From CAZRIT01 sp964600225 (GTDB taxonomy: Bacteria; Bacillota; Clostridia; Christensenellales; CAG-138), in the NCBI GenBank assembly GCA_964600225.1, contig CAZRIT010000003.1, positions 18,089 to 82,088 on the forward strand: a DNA stretch of 64,000 bases. The letters run 5' to 3'. Within the stretch, counting starts at the first letter, position 1. Each line of letters opens with the position of its first letter. A program made the position numbers and the translations under genes. Under the pieces are notes generated by a model. It was not told the DNA's origin. It saw only the letters and a program-made list of their open reading frames with translations, and ran no database searches. Of this stretch, positions 1 to 7,242 are shown one piece after another.

Positions 1-306
1 CATCCAGGTCGTATAGGCGGCGGTGCTTTGCAGCTCCTGATGGGTGCGCCCCTCAAAATCCCCGAAATGCATCTCCTTGATGCCCTCCACGGTCACAAGC
101 GCGGCGTCGGGAAACAGCACCTCGGCCGTCTGGCGCGTGCGCTGCAGCGGGGTGATGAACACGGTTTTCGGCTGCATGGGAAGCAGCGCCCTGGCGGCGG
201 CGGCCGCCGTGAGCCCATCGGGACAGACGGGCACATCCGTCCAGCCGCAAAAGCGTTTCTGTCCGTTCTCGGCGGTTTGGGCGTGGCGAATCAGGTATAC
301 GTCCAT
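1..306 (-). CDS. cobC: Alpha-ribazole phosphatase-like histidine phosphatase (partial, C-terminus off window)
   Basis: The first 102 codons are in the window; the 3' end runs off the left edge. Residues 5-10 read LIRHAQ, the phosphohistidine RHG-type signature of the histidine phosphatase superfamily, followed by the usual 'G..D.PL' and 'T.L.R..QTAE' segments (here PLQRTRQTAEVLF). The start ATG follows an AAGGAG site by 9 nt. It is the last visible gene of the cobalamin operon, right after the short cobU-like gene. This context makes CobC, which removes the 5'-phosphate of alpha-ribazole or adenosylcobalamin phosphate in nucleotide-loop assembly, more likely than a glycolytic mutase. The family is certain; the substrate is inferred from context. 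Confidence 0.82.
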   Translation of the reverse strand, partial: MDVYLIRHAQTAENGQKRFCGWTDVPVCPDGLTAAAAARALLPMQPKTVFITPLQRTRQTAEVLFPDAALVTVEGIKEMHFGDFEGRTHQELQSTAAYTTWM

Positions 307-312
307 GCTGAA

Positions 313-657
313 TTACTCCTTGATGATGATGGGGATGCCGCAGACCAGCCGCACGACCTTTGTGGCCTGCTGCGCCAACAGGATGCACAGCCGCCCCGTC
401 GCCTCGCGGCCCTCGCGCGCATGGCGGTCAGCGGGGATGACGCCGCTGCCGACCTCGTTGCACACCACGACTTCCTTTTGGATGAGCTTTGGCAGCAGGC
501 TGCCGCAGCCCGACGGATCGGCCATGGCGATGGCGTGCAAATCCGTCAGCACGGGCCTGTCGTCCGCCCAGTCGGCGGACATCTGTCCGTCCAAATAGCC
601 GAGCGAGCGCACATACGCGCGCTTTCCCGAGGCCGCGGCGCCGATGACCAGCATCAT
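313..657 (-). CDS. Short CobU-like protein (second cobinamide kinase/guanylyltransferase homologue)
   Basis: 114 residues. It opens with a P-loop variant (GAAASGKR, where CobU has GxxxSGKS) and ends with a clear CobU C-terminal half: NEVGSG, then ATGRLCILLAQQATKVVRL and a GIPIIIK tail. The middle of CobU is missing, so it is about 60 residues shorter than the family. A full-length cobU lies two genes upstream in the same operon, so this is a shortened paralogue whose catalytic ability is doubtful (Lys-Arg replaces Lys-Ser in the P-loop). The start is set at 657 because a GGTGG site lies 7 nt before it, and it overlaps the cobS stop (ATGA). In-frame ATGs at 663 and 654 are alternatives. Confidence 0.72.
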   Translation of the reverse strand: MMLVIGAAASGKRAYVRSLGYLDGQMSADWADDRPVLTDLHAIAMADPSGCGSLLPKLIQKEVVVCNEVGSGVIPADRHAREGREATGRLCILLAQQATKVVRLVCGIPIIIKE

Positions 658-1424
658 AAGCATACCACCTTTCGCACCAGTATGAAAACCGCAAGCATTG
701 CAATTTCACACAATTGTATCAAATACCCTGCCAAATCGCCGCTCATGCCGCCAAAGCGCCGTTGGGAAAGGAGGCGCACATACCCGCCGCACAGCAGGCT
801 TGCGGCGGCCATGGCGACGCCTGCGGAGATATCCATGCAGATTAGCCCCGCCGTGCCGAGCAAAAACCACATCGCCAGCACCGTGCCCGACGTCCCGGCG
901 GAAGCGTCGCGGAACGTGGTCAGCAGGCCCGCGCCGCCCGCGGCGGGGAAGCACGCCGCGCCAAGCCCGCCCACGGCGCGGCTGACGACGGGGATGAGCG
1001 CCATGATGGCGGCGGCTTCCCGTGCGCGCGGCAGCTCCGTACACAGCGCAAAGTAGAGCAGCAGGTATGCCGAAACGCCCATCACCGCAAACGCGCCTGT
1101 GTGCGGGTCCTTCATGATCTCGCGCCGCCGCGCGGGCGGGGCGTGGCTTGCCATGGCGTCGGATACGTCCATGAGTCCGTCGAGATGGATGCCGCCCGAT
1201 ATCCAAACGGGCAGCAGCGTCAGGCCCGCCGCAAACAGTATCTGCCCGAAGTCAAGCTTTTGGCAAAGCCAAAACCAGCCGCACACGGTCAGCCCGATGA
1301 CCAAGCCCACCGTCGGCAGCGCGGCAAGCGCGTGGCGCATGTTGCCCTTGTCCCAGTTGAGCTTTGGCATGGGCAGTATGGAAAACATGGCAAACGCCAT
1401 GCCGAGGCTTCGGAGGATGTTCAT
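654..1424 (-). CDS. cobS: Adenosylcobinamide-GDP ribazoletransferase (cobalamin-5'-phosphate synthase)
   Basis: 256 residues, typical for CobS. It is a polytopic membrane enzyme that joins adenosylcobinamide-GDP to alpha-ribazole (phosphate), the last assembly step of cobalamin. The family hallmark is visible near residues 60-90: GGIHLDGLMDVSDAM followed by RREIMKDPHTGAFAVMG, with the acidic metal-binding residues in the D-x-x-D motif. Several hydrophobic segments flank it. The start ATG overlaps the cobU stop (ATGA), indicating translational coupling. Confidence 0.95.
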   Translation of the reverse strand: MNILRSLGMAFAMFSILPMPKLNWDKGNMRHALAALPTVGLVIGLTVCGWFWLCQKLDFGQILFAAGLTLLPVWISGGIHLDGLMDVSDAMASHAPPARRREIMKDPHTGAFAVMGVSAYLLLYFALCTELPRAREAAAIMALIPVVSRAVGGLGAACFPAAGGAGLLTTFRDASAGTSGTVLAMWFLLGTAGLICMDISAGVAMAAASLLCGGYVRLLSQRRFGGMSGDLAGYLIQLCEIAMLAVFILVRKVVCL

Positions 1425-1948
1425 ATCGGCAGCGCTCCTTTCCGTACAAGCGGAATCCCCGCAACCAGCTCGGCGACGCAATCAAACCGCGCTGCCAACG
1501 CAGCGTTGAGGCGGCCGAGCGTTTCCACATAGCGCATGGTGGAGGCGTCATACCCGCCGCCGTCGCTGCCGACGTCGTTGGTGACGACGATGAGCGTTTC
1601 GCAAAGCGCTTCCAGGCGCCCGACGCCGTCCAGAATGGCTTGGTATGCGCCCGCGCCCGCGCCGTCGGGCGAAAACATCTCGTTGGCGGTAAGGTTACAC
1701 AGGCATTCCAGCAGAATGGCGCCGTACGGCGCGTCGACGGACAGGCCCCGTAAATCCGTGTACCGCTCCACGGTCACAAACCCCTTGCCCTGCCGCATGG
1801 CCCGATGGCGCAGGATGCGCTGCGCGCCCTCGCCGCCGTACGGCAGCATCGTGGCAAGGTAGCAAACAGGGCCGTTGGCCGCTGTTGCCAACCGCTCGGC
1901 ATAGGTGCTTTTTCCGCAGGCGGAGCCGCCCGTGAGCAATATCCGCAT
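1421..1948 (-). CDS. cobU: Adenosylcobinamide kinase / adenosylcobinamide-phosphate guanylyltransferase
   Basis: 175 residues, the normal CobU length. The P-loop GGSACGKS is at residues 6-13, the histidine segment HRAMRQGKGFVTVE (guanylylation and substrate region) is present, and a VVTNDVGSDGGGY segment matches the conserved NEVG region, with one Glu-to-Asp change. CobU phosphorylates adenosylcobinamide and transfers GMP to it, activating salvaged cobinamide for CobS. The start at 1948 follows AAGGGAGG; an in-frame ATG 30 nt upstream lacks a site. It follows cobT by 10 nt and overlaps cobS by 4 nt. Confidence 0.93.
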   Translation of the reverse strand: MRILLTGGSACGKSTYAERLATAANGPVCYLATMLPYGGEGAQRILRHRAMRQGKGFVTVERYTDLRGLSVDAPYGAILLECLCNLTANEMFSPDGAGAGAYQAILDGVGRLEALCETLIVVTNDVGSDGGGYDASTMRYVETLGRLNAALAARFDCVAELVAGIPLVRKGALPI

Positions 1949-1958
1949 ACTGCCTCCC

Positions 1959-2996
1959 TTACATGCCGATATCGGCATAGGTCATGAGCCGGTCGTACAC
2001 CGACAGCGCCATATCCAATAATGGCAGCGCGGCCACCGCGCCCGTGCCCTCGCCAAGGCGCATGTTGGCGCAAATCAGCGGCTGAAGGCCCAGCGTTTGC
2101 AGGATCATGCCGCCCGCGGGCTCGGCGGAGATGTGGCTTGCCAGCATGGCGTGCTGCGCGCTGGGGCACAGCCTAACGGCGGTCAGCGCGGCCACGGAGC
2201 TGATGAAGCCGTCGATCACCACAGGCATGCGGTTTTTCGCGCCGCCCAGGAACACCCCGCACAGCCCCGCGATATCGAGCCCGCCAAGCTTGTGCAGCAC
2301 ATCGAACGCATCGACGGGATCGGGGCGGTTGACGGCAATGCCGCGCTCGATGGCGGCAAGCTTTCGCGTCAGGCCCGCGTCGGACAGCCCCGCGCCGCGG
2401 CCCGTGACATCGGTGACCGCACAGCCCGTGAGCACCGCGGCCATGGCGGCGGAGGTGGTGGTGTTGCCAATGCCCATCTCGCCCGTGAGCAGGATATCGT
2501 AGCCCGCCCGCTTGCAATCGTCCGCCAGCGCCATGCCCGCCTCGATGGCGCGCTCCGCTTCGTCGGCGGTCATGGCGGGGCCAAGCGTAAAATCACTGGT
2601 GCCGTCCGCAATGCGGCGGCGAATAAGCCGCGGCTCGTCCACTGCGCGCATCAGTCCCATATCGACGGGGATGACGTCGGCGCGGGCATAGTCGGCCATG
2701 ATGCACACCGAGGAGCGATGCTTGGCGATAAACGCGCTCATCACGCCCGTAATATGCACGGGCGTTTGCGCCACGCCCTGCCTGCAAACGCCGTTGTCGG
2801 CGCACAGCACCAGCACCGCGCGCTTGTTTAACCGCACCTTGGGCGTATCCATGACGCCCGCCATACGGGTAACGGCCGTTTCCAGCGCGCCAAGGCTGCC
2901 GATGGGCTTGGCGATATCGTCCCAGCGGCGGGCGGCCTCGGCCGTGGCGCGCTCGCTGACGGGCGGGATGCTGCTGTTGAAGGCTGTAAAGTTCAT
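1959..2996 (-). CDS. cobT: Nicotinate-nucleotide--dimethylbenzimidazole phosphoribosyltransferase
   Basis: 345 residues, full family length. CobT makes alpha-ribazole phosphate from nicotinate mononucleotide and a lower-ligand base. Visible family segments are AKPIGSLGALE near residue 30, LVLCADNGV near 70, TGEMGIGNTTTSAA near 170 and the catalytic-glutamate end GEGTGAVAALPLLD near 320. The start ATG overlaps the stop of the upstream ATPase gene (ATGA). Cobinamide uptake genes lie upstream and cobU-cobS downstream, so the operon covers nucleotide-loop assembly (salvage) rather than corrin ring synthesis. Confidence 0.95.
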   Translation of the reverse strand: MNFTAFNSSIPPVSERATAEAARRWDDIAKPIGSLGALETAVTRMAGVMDTPKVRLNKRAVLVLCADNGVCRQGVAQTPVHITGVMSAFIAKHRSSVCIMADYARADVIPVDMGLMRAVDEPRLIRRRIADGTSDFTLGPAMTADEAERAIEAGMALADDCKRAGYDILLTGEMGIGNTTTSAAMAAVLTGCAVTDVTGRGAGLSDAGLTRKLAAIERGIAVNRPDPVDAFDVLHKLGGLDIAGLCGVFLGGAKNRMPVVIDGFISSVAALTAVRLCPSAQHAMLASHISAEPAGGMILQTLGLQPLICANMRLGEGTGAVAALPLLDMALSVYDRLMTYADIGM

Positions 2997-3760
2997 TCCG
3001 TTTTCTCCTCCCATTGGGAAAGCATGGCCTGCATGCGCGCGTACACATCGGTATGGTAAACGGTCTGTAGGTTCTGCCGCGTCAAGACATCGTCCATCGG
3101 CCCAAATGATTGCACCGTGCCGCCGTTTAGCAGCAGCGCGTGCGTGCCGTAGGCTTTGGCAAGGCTTAAATCGTGCACAACCGATACGACGGCGCGCTGC
3201 GGCTGCCTGAGCCAATCCGCAATCAGGCCGAACACCTGCTCCTGATAGACCAAATCCAGGTGGTTGCTGGGCTCGTCCAGCAGCAGCAGACGCGGGTTTT
3301 GCGCAAACACCTGCGCAAGAAACGTCCTTTGCAGCTCCCCGCCCGAAAGCGTCAGGGCGGATTGTTCCTGCATGCCCGTCAGCCCCGTCATCTCCAGCGC
3401 GCGCAGGATATGCGCCTTGTCGTCATTGCCGCCGCTGCCAAAGAGGCCGCCCGCATAGGCGTAGCGGCCCATCTCCACAATCTGCCGAACCGTAAAGGCA
3501 TAGCCGACGGATTGGTGCTGCATCAGCACGCCCATCCGCCTTGCAAGCTCACGCGGCTTGCTTTTCCCGACGTCCGCGCCTTCAAACAGCACCCGTCCCG
3601 TGTACGGCGCGCACTGTGAGATGGCGTTGATGAGCGTGCTCTTGCCCGCGCCGTTGGGGCCGACGATCATCAGCCACTGCCCCGCTTGGACGGAGAAGCC
3701 GACGCGGTCAAGCAGCGTGAGGCTGCCGTAGCGCACGGACAGATCGCTTACCTTAAGCAC
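2993..3760 (-). CDS. Cobalamin/iron-siderophore-type ABC transporter ATPase
   Basis: 255 residues. Walker A GPNGAGKST is near residue 35, signature LSGGELQ near 138, Walker B LLLLDEPSNHLD near 158, and the switch histidine lies in VVHDLSLA. These are the features of BtuD/FhuC-type import ATPases. A GTG start at 3760 is chosen because an AAGGAGG site lies 7 nt before it; an ATG 51 nt upstream would run into the permease gene without a site. It overlaps the permease stop by 8 bp. Corrinoid import is inferred from the riboswitch and the cob genes; the ATPase sequence alone cannot separate B12 from siderophore import. Confidence 0.9.
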   Translation of the reverse strand: MLKVSDLSVRYGSLTLLDRVGFSVQAGQWLMIVGPNGAGKSTLINAISQCAPYTGRVLFEGADVGKSKPRELARRMGVLMQHQSVGYAFTVRQIVEMGRYAYAGGLFGSGGNDDKAHILRALEMTGLTGMQEQSALTLSGGELQRTFLAQVFAQNPRLLLLDEPSNHLDLVYQEQVFGLIADWLRQPQRAVVSVVHDLSLAKAYGTHALLLNGGTVQSFGPMDDVLTRQNLQTVYHTDVYARMQAMLSQWEEKTE

Positions 3761-4793
3761 GGCCGTTCCTCCTTGCAACGTAGAATATGTACACAAACAG
3801 CACCGTGCCAATCAGTGAGGTTACCACGCCGATGGGCAGCTCCAACGGGTTGAGCAGCACGCGCGCGGCCAGGTCGGAAAGCATCAGGAAGATGGCGCCG
3901 CCGAACAGGCACGCAGGCAGCAGGCGGCGGTGATCGGGCCCCACAAGCATGCGCGCCATGTGCGGCGCGACCAGCCCCACAAAGCCGATCGTGCCGCCGA
4001 TGGATACGCACACGCCGATCAGGGCAGATACGGCAATGAGTATGGTCAGCTTGACCCGCCGCACGTTGACGCCGATGTGACGCGCGTTGTCCTCGCCGAT
4101 GGCAAAGGCGTTGAGCGCGTTGGCGTGGGAGAGGATCACCGCGCCGCACACAACGAGCGCAATCAAAAGCAGCAGCGCGTCCCGATAGCCGCTGCCCGAG
4201 AGGCTGCCCATGGTCCAAAAGGTGATGTGCTTGAGTTTATCGGGCCGCAGCGTGATGATCAGCGACAGAAAACCCGAGACGAACATCGAAAAGATCACCC
4301 CGATGAGGATGATGGTGTTGGTGGAAAACGAGCAGTCCATGCGGTACGCAAGCGAGAGAATCAGCAACAGCGACAAAAACGCAAACAGGATGGCCATGAC
4401 GGTGGTGCCCGCAAACGGCAGATTGGGCAGCGCAATGCCAAAAGCGATGGCCAGCGCCGCGCCGAGCGACGCGCCCGACGATACGCCCAGCGTGGAGCCG
4501 TCGGCCAGCGGGTTTTTGAGCAAGCCCTGCATCGCGCCGCCGCACAGCGAAAGCGCCGCGCCCGTCAGCAGTACGCACAGCACCCTTGGCAGCCGCACCG
4601 CGCCGATGATGGCCGATGCGGTCACGCGTGCGGGAACGGGCGTGCCAAACAGCACGCGGCCGATGATGGCTGCGGTATCGCGCATGGGCACGCGCACGCT
4701 GCCCACGGATACGCAAACGCACAGCGTAACCAGCGTCGCCCCGGAAAACAGCACATATGCCCATGCGCCAAAGCCTTCCCGTTTTGGTTTCAT
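3753..4793 (-). CDS. BtuC/FecCD-family ABC transporter permease (probable corrinoid importer)
   Basis: 346 residues with about ten hydrophobic segments, the FecCD/BtuC fold. Characteristic stretches are RLPRVLCVLLTGAALSLCG with GLLKNPLADGSTLGVSSGA (residues ~70-110), and near the C-terminus GFVGLVAPHMARMLVGPDHRR, the loop that contacts the ATPase. An SD site (GGAGG) precedes the ATG at 4793. It lies between the binding-protein gene and the ATPase, completing the importer. Substrate is inferred from the upstream cobalamin riboswitch. Confidence 0.92.
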   Translation of the reverse strand: MKPKREGFGAWAYVLFSGATLVTLCVCVSVGSVRVPMRDTAAIIGRVLFGTPVPARVTASAIIGAVRLPRVLCVLLTGAALSLCGGAMQGLLKNPLADGSTLGVSSGASLGAALAIAFGIALPNLPFAGTTVMAILFAFLSLLLILSLAYRMDCSFSTNTIILIGVIFSMFVSGFLSLIITLRPDKLKHITFWTMGSLSGSGYRDALLLLIALVVCGAVILSHANALNAFAIGEDNARHIGVNVRRVKLTILIAVSALIGVCVSIGGTIGFVGLVAPHMARMLVGPDHRRLLPACLFGGAIFLMLSDLAARVLLNPLELPIGVVTSLIGTVLFVYIFYVARRNGRA

Positions 4794-4848
4794 ACGCCTC
4801 CGTGTGCGGCGGGTGGACGGCCTGCGCCGCCCCCGCCGTCAAGTTTTG

Positions 4849-5835
4849 TTATGCCGCCGCGTCCAGCGCTTCGACGCCGTAAACAAACTCGTACAGCAGC
4901 TCCGCCCCGTCCACAAGACGCTGCGTGGGGCGGGAGAGTTCATCGTTGGTCAGGTTGAGGATGGCGGCGTTTTGTACCGCCGTCACGTTCTCCCAGCCCT
5001 TGCGGGCAAGGATTTCCTCCGTGGGCGTAGGGCCCTCGCCGTAGTACATGGAGATGGTCACAATGTAATCGGGGTTGCGCTCCAACACCTGCTCCTCGGA
5101 GATTTCCGCCCAGCCCGTCACGTCGGCAAAGCAGTTGGTCAGGTGGAGCATGGCGGCGATTTCATCCATAAACGTTCCCGCGCCCGCCGTCCACAGGCCG
5201 TATTGCAGCGGGGAAACCTCAAAGTAGACGGTTTTGCCGTCGGCGTCCGCCGTTTCGGCCGAAAGCTTGGCAAAGGCGGCCTGCATGTTGTCCGTGACGG
5301 CTTTGGCCTCGGCGGATTTGCCCGTGAGCGCGCCGATCATATCGATGGCGGCGTAGACGCCCGCAATGTCCGTCTCCTTGGAGACGACCACTTGGATGCC
5401 CGCCTGCTCGAGCGCTGCAATCTGTTCCTCGGACTGCGCCATGGTGCTCATCAGCACCACCTGCGGCTCCAGCGCGATGATCTGCTCCAGGTTGGTTTCA
5501 AAGCCCGATTGCACGGAGGGCGCATCGAGCGCCTCGGGCGGGTAGTTGCAGTACTCGCCGCGGCCCACGAGCAGCTCGCCCGCGCCCACGGCATACAGGT
5601 TTTCGCAATCGGATGCGGTCAGCGCCACAATGCGCGTAATCGGCGCGTCCACCGTGACGGTGCGGCCCGCCATATCCGTAACGGTGACGCGTTCGGCGGC
5701 GGGCGCATCGGAAGGTGTGTTGGTCGCGCTCGGCTCCGCTATGGGGGTTGCGGGGGCCTTGGCACAGGCGGCGCAAAGGAGCAGGACGCTGAGGATTGTC
5801 GAAAGGATGCGGGAGACGGTTTTGGTTCGGTTCAT
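4849..5835 (-). CDS. Corrinoid-binding lipoprotein of ABC importer (BtuF/FepB type)
   Basis: 328 residues. A basic start (MNRTKTVSR), a hydrophobic stretch and a cysteine at about residue 24 (LLLCAAC) suggest a lipoprotein; the lipobox is atypical because Cys occupies -3. The mature part has the class III binding-protein pattern: 'VTVTDMAGRTVTVDAPITRIVAL' start (type 'DxxGrxv.vp..p.RIV'), NLEQIIALEPQVVL in the middle and a long helix backbone. It is the first gene after the riboswitch; a GGAGG site precedes the ATG. It probably captures cobalamin or cobinamide outside the membrane. Confidence 0.9.
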   Translation of the reverse strand: MNRTKTVSRILSTILSVLLLCAACAKAPATPIAEPSATNTPSDAPAAERVTVTDMAGRTVTVDAPITRIVALTASDCENLYAVGAGELLVGRGEYCNYPPEALDAPSVQSGFETNLEQIIALEPQVVLMSTMAQSEEQIAALEQAGIQVVVSKETDIAGVYAAIDMIGALTGKSAEAKAVTDNMQAAFAKLSAETADADGKTVYFEVSPLQYGLWTAGAGTFMDEIAAMLHLTNCFADVTGWAEISEEQVLERNPDYIVTISMYYGEGPTPTEEILARKGWENVTAVQNAAILNLTNDELSRPTQRLVDGAELLYEFVYGVEALDAAA

Positions 5836-5892
5836 GGGTTGATTCCTCCAAAGTCGATATTACAAATGAAATGGCGGAGGAAGCGGGGGAAA

Positions 5893-5930
5893 GCAAAAAA
5901 CGGCCGTTCCTTGAGTAAGGAACAACCGTG
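5893..5930 (-). terminator. Intrinsic terminator of the cobalamin riboswitch
   Basis: On the minus strand a roughly 13-bp hairpin with G-U pairs (arms ACGGTTGTTCCTT and AAGGAACGGCCGT, loop ACTC) is followed directly by six T. It lies between the riboswitch aptamer and the binding-protein start, so it is the likely expression platform. A smaller hairpin (CGGAC-CTTT-GTCCG) just upstream may take part in the switch. Confidence 0.8.
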
Positions 5931-5974
5931 CGCTTCGGACAAAGGTCCGTTCATAGCATATCCCAACCCCAGAA

Positions 5975-6140
5975 GCATCTTTGTGTAAACAGGTCTCCCG
6001 ACTTGGCTTCATCCTTGCGGACGCCTTCCCGCCCGATGGCAGTGGCATCTGTCCGTTCGTCAGCTTCACGGTTACTGGGATAGTTCGGAATTCGCATCCG
6101 ATTCCCTCGACGCTTCTCAGCGTCGGCACAACTGTGCGGA
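5975..6140 (-). ncRNA. Cobalamin riboswitch
   Basis: Minus-strand leader of the transport/salvage operon. The conserved B12-box region GATGCCACTG is followed by GGGCGGGAAGGCG and by the 3' segment GATGAAGCCAAGTCGGGAGACCTG. The 5' part carries GAGGGAATCGGATGCGAATTCCG, which matches the aptamer's three-way region. A T-tailed hairpin lies downstream, so transcriptional termination on coenzyme B12 binding is expected. Boundaries are approximate. Confidence 0.93.
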
Positions 6141-6166
6141 TACACACGCTATTCATTTGTTCGTTC

Positions 6167-6195
6167 AATGTATCACCGTCCCGTGCCGTTGTCAA
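6167..6195 (-). promoter_or_regulatory. Sigma-A promoter of the cobalamin operon
   Basis: Minus strand TTGACA (6195..6190), 17-bp spacer, TACATT (6172..6167). It points into the riboswitch leader. Its -35 box is only 14 bp from the -35 box of the divergent lysR promoter. Confidence 0.75.
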
Positions 6196-6209
6196 GAACA
6201 GGGAACAAC

Positions 6210-6239
6210 TTTACAAATGCGCGTTTCATCCAGTATACT
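6210..6239 (+). promoter_or_regulatory. Sigma-A promoter of the LysR-family gene
   Basis: TTTACA (6210-6215), 18-bp spacer, TATACT (6234-6239), 37 nt before the lysR start. It is back to back with the riboswitch promoter. Confidence 0.65.
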
Positions 6240-6275
6240 GGAGAAGGATTGAACGATGAAGGAGCGCGCCGTAGA

Positions 6276-7172
6276 ATGACCATTCAGCAATTGGAATACT
6301 TTCACGTTATGGCCAGCATGCTGCATTACACCAATGCGGCGGCTGTGCTGCACATTTCGCAGCCGGGCTTAAGCCGCGCCATACGCGAGATGGAAAAGGA
6401 AATCGGCGTGCCGCTGTTCGATACGCTCGGCAAACGCGTGGTGCTCACCCGCTACGGGCAGGAGTTTTTGCCGTACGCAAGCAACATGCTTGAACAGATG
6501 GACGCCGCAAAGAAGATGATTGCGCAGATGATGAGCACCGAGGGCGCGGTGATTTCGCTGGGCTACCTGCACAGCGTCGGCACCGATATTCTGCCCGCCA
6601 TGATCGAAAAGTTTTTGTCCACCGAGCCGCAGGGCGCGGTCAGCTTCAAGTTTTTCCAGGGGCTCAACAGCGAGAACATCGCCAAGCTGCTGGCGGGCAC
6701 CATCGATCTGGCGTTCACGGCCGAGTCGGATCAGATGGGGCTGTGCTCCGTGCCCGCGTTTTCCCAGCAGCTCAACGTCACCGTGGGCAGCGGCTACCAT
6801 CTGGCCGAGAAGGAGCGCATCACCATCGAGGAACTGAAGGGCGAGCCGATGGTGGTCACCAAGCGCGGCAGCAGCCTCAGGGATATCACCGAGCGGCTGT
6901 TTGCCGATGCGGGCATCACCCCCAACATCGTGTTCGAGGCGGATGAGTGCAGCGCCATGGCCGTGTTTGCCGGCGCAAACCTCGGCGTGGCCATCATGCC
7001 CAAGATGAACTCCGCCACCTTGCAAAAGCTCAAGGTGATTGAGCTGGATGTGCCCAGCGGCCAAAACATGCGCACCATGTACCTTACCTGGCCCAACAAC
7101 CGCACCCGCACGCCCGCGGTGGAGGCGTTCAAGCGCTTCGTTATCCGCGAGTACGAGCAGGGCAGAATGTAA
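6276..7172 (+). CDS. LysR-family transcriptional regulator
   Basis: 298 residues. Residues 1-60 form the LysR winged helix-turn-helix (MTIQQLEYFHVMA..., with HISQPGLSRAIREMEKEIGVPLF). Residues ~90-290 form the periplasmic-binding-like effector domain. The start at 6276 matches the normal LysR N-terminus; an AAGGAG lies 12 nt upstream. It is transcribed divergently from the cobalamin operon with almost touching promoters, the usual LysR arrangement, but the riboswitch already controls that operon, so the true target and effector are unknown. A terminator follows. Confidence 0.9.
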   Translation: MTIQQLEYFHVMASMLHYTNAAAVLHISQPGLSRAIREMEKEIGVPLFDTLGKRVVLTRYGQEFLPYASNMLEQMDAAKKMIAQMMSTEGAVISLGYLHSVGTDILPAMIEKFLSTEPQGAVSFKFFQGLNSENIAKLLAGTIDLAFTAESDQMGLCSVPAFSQQLNVTVGSGYHLAEKERITIEELKGEPMVVTKRGSSLRDITERLFADAGITPNIVFEADECSAMAVFAGANLGVAIMPKMNSATLQKLKVIELDVPSGQNMRTMYLTWPNNRTRTPAVEAFKRFVIREYEQGRM

Positions 7173-7195
7173 TCGCCGCGTCAACAGTATACAAG

Positions 7196-7228
7196 AAACG
7201 CCCATCCGCAATGGACAGGCGTTTTTTA
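7196..7228 (+). terminator. Intrinsic terminator after lysR
   Basis: Hairpin ACGCC...GGCGT with an inner TCC/GGA pairing, followed by GTTTTTTATTT. It sits in the convergent gap with the methyltransferase gene. Confidence 0.7.
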
Positions 7229-7242
7229 TTTGCTTGCTGTGC

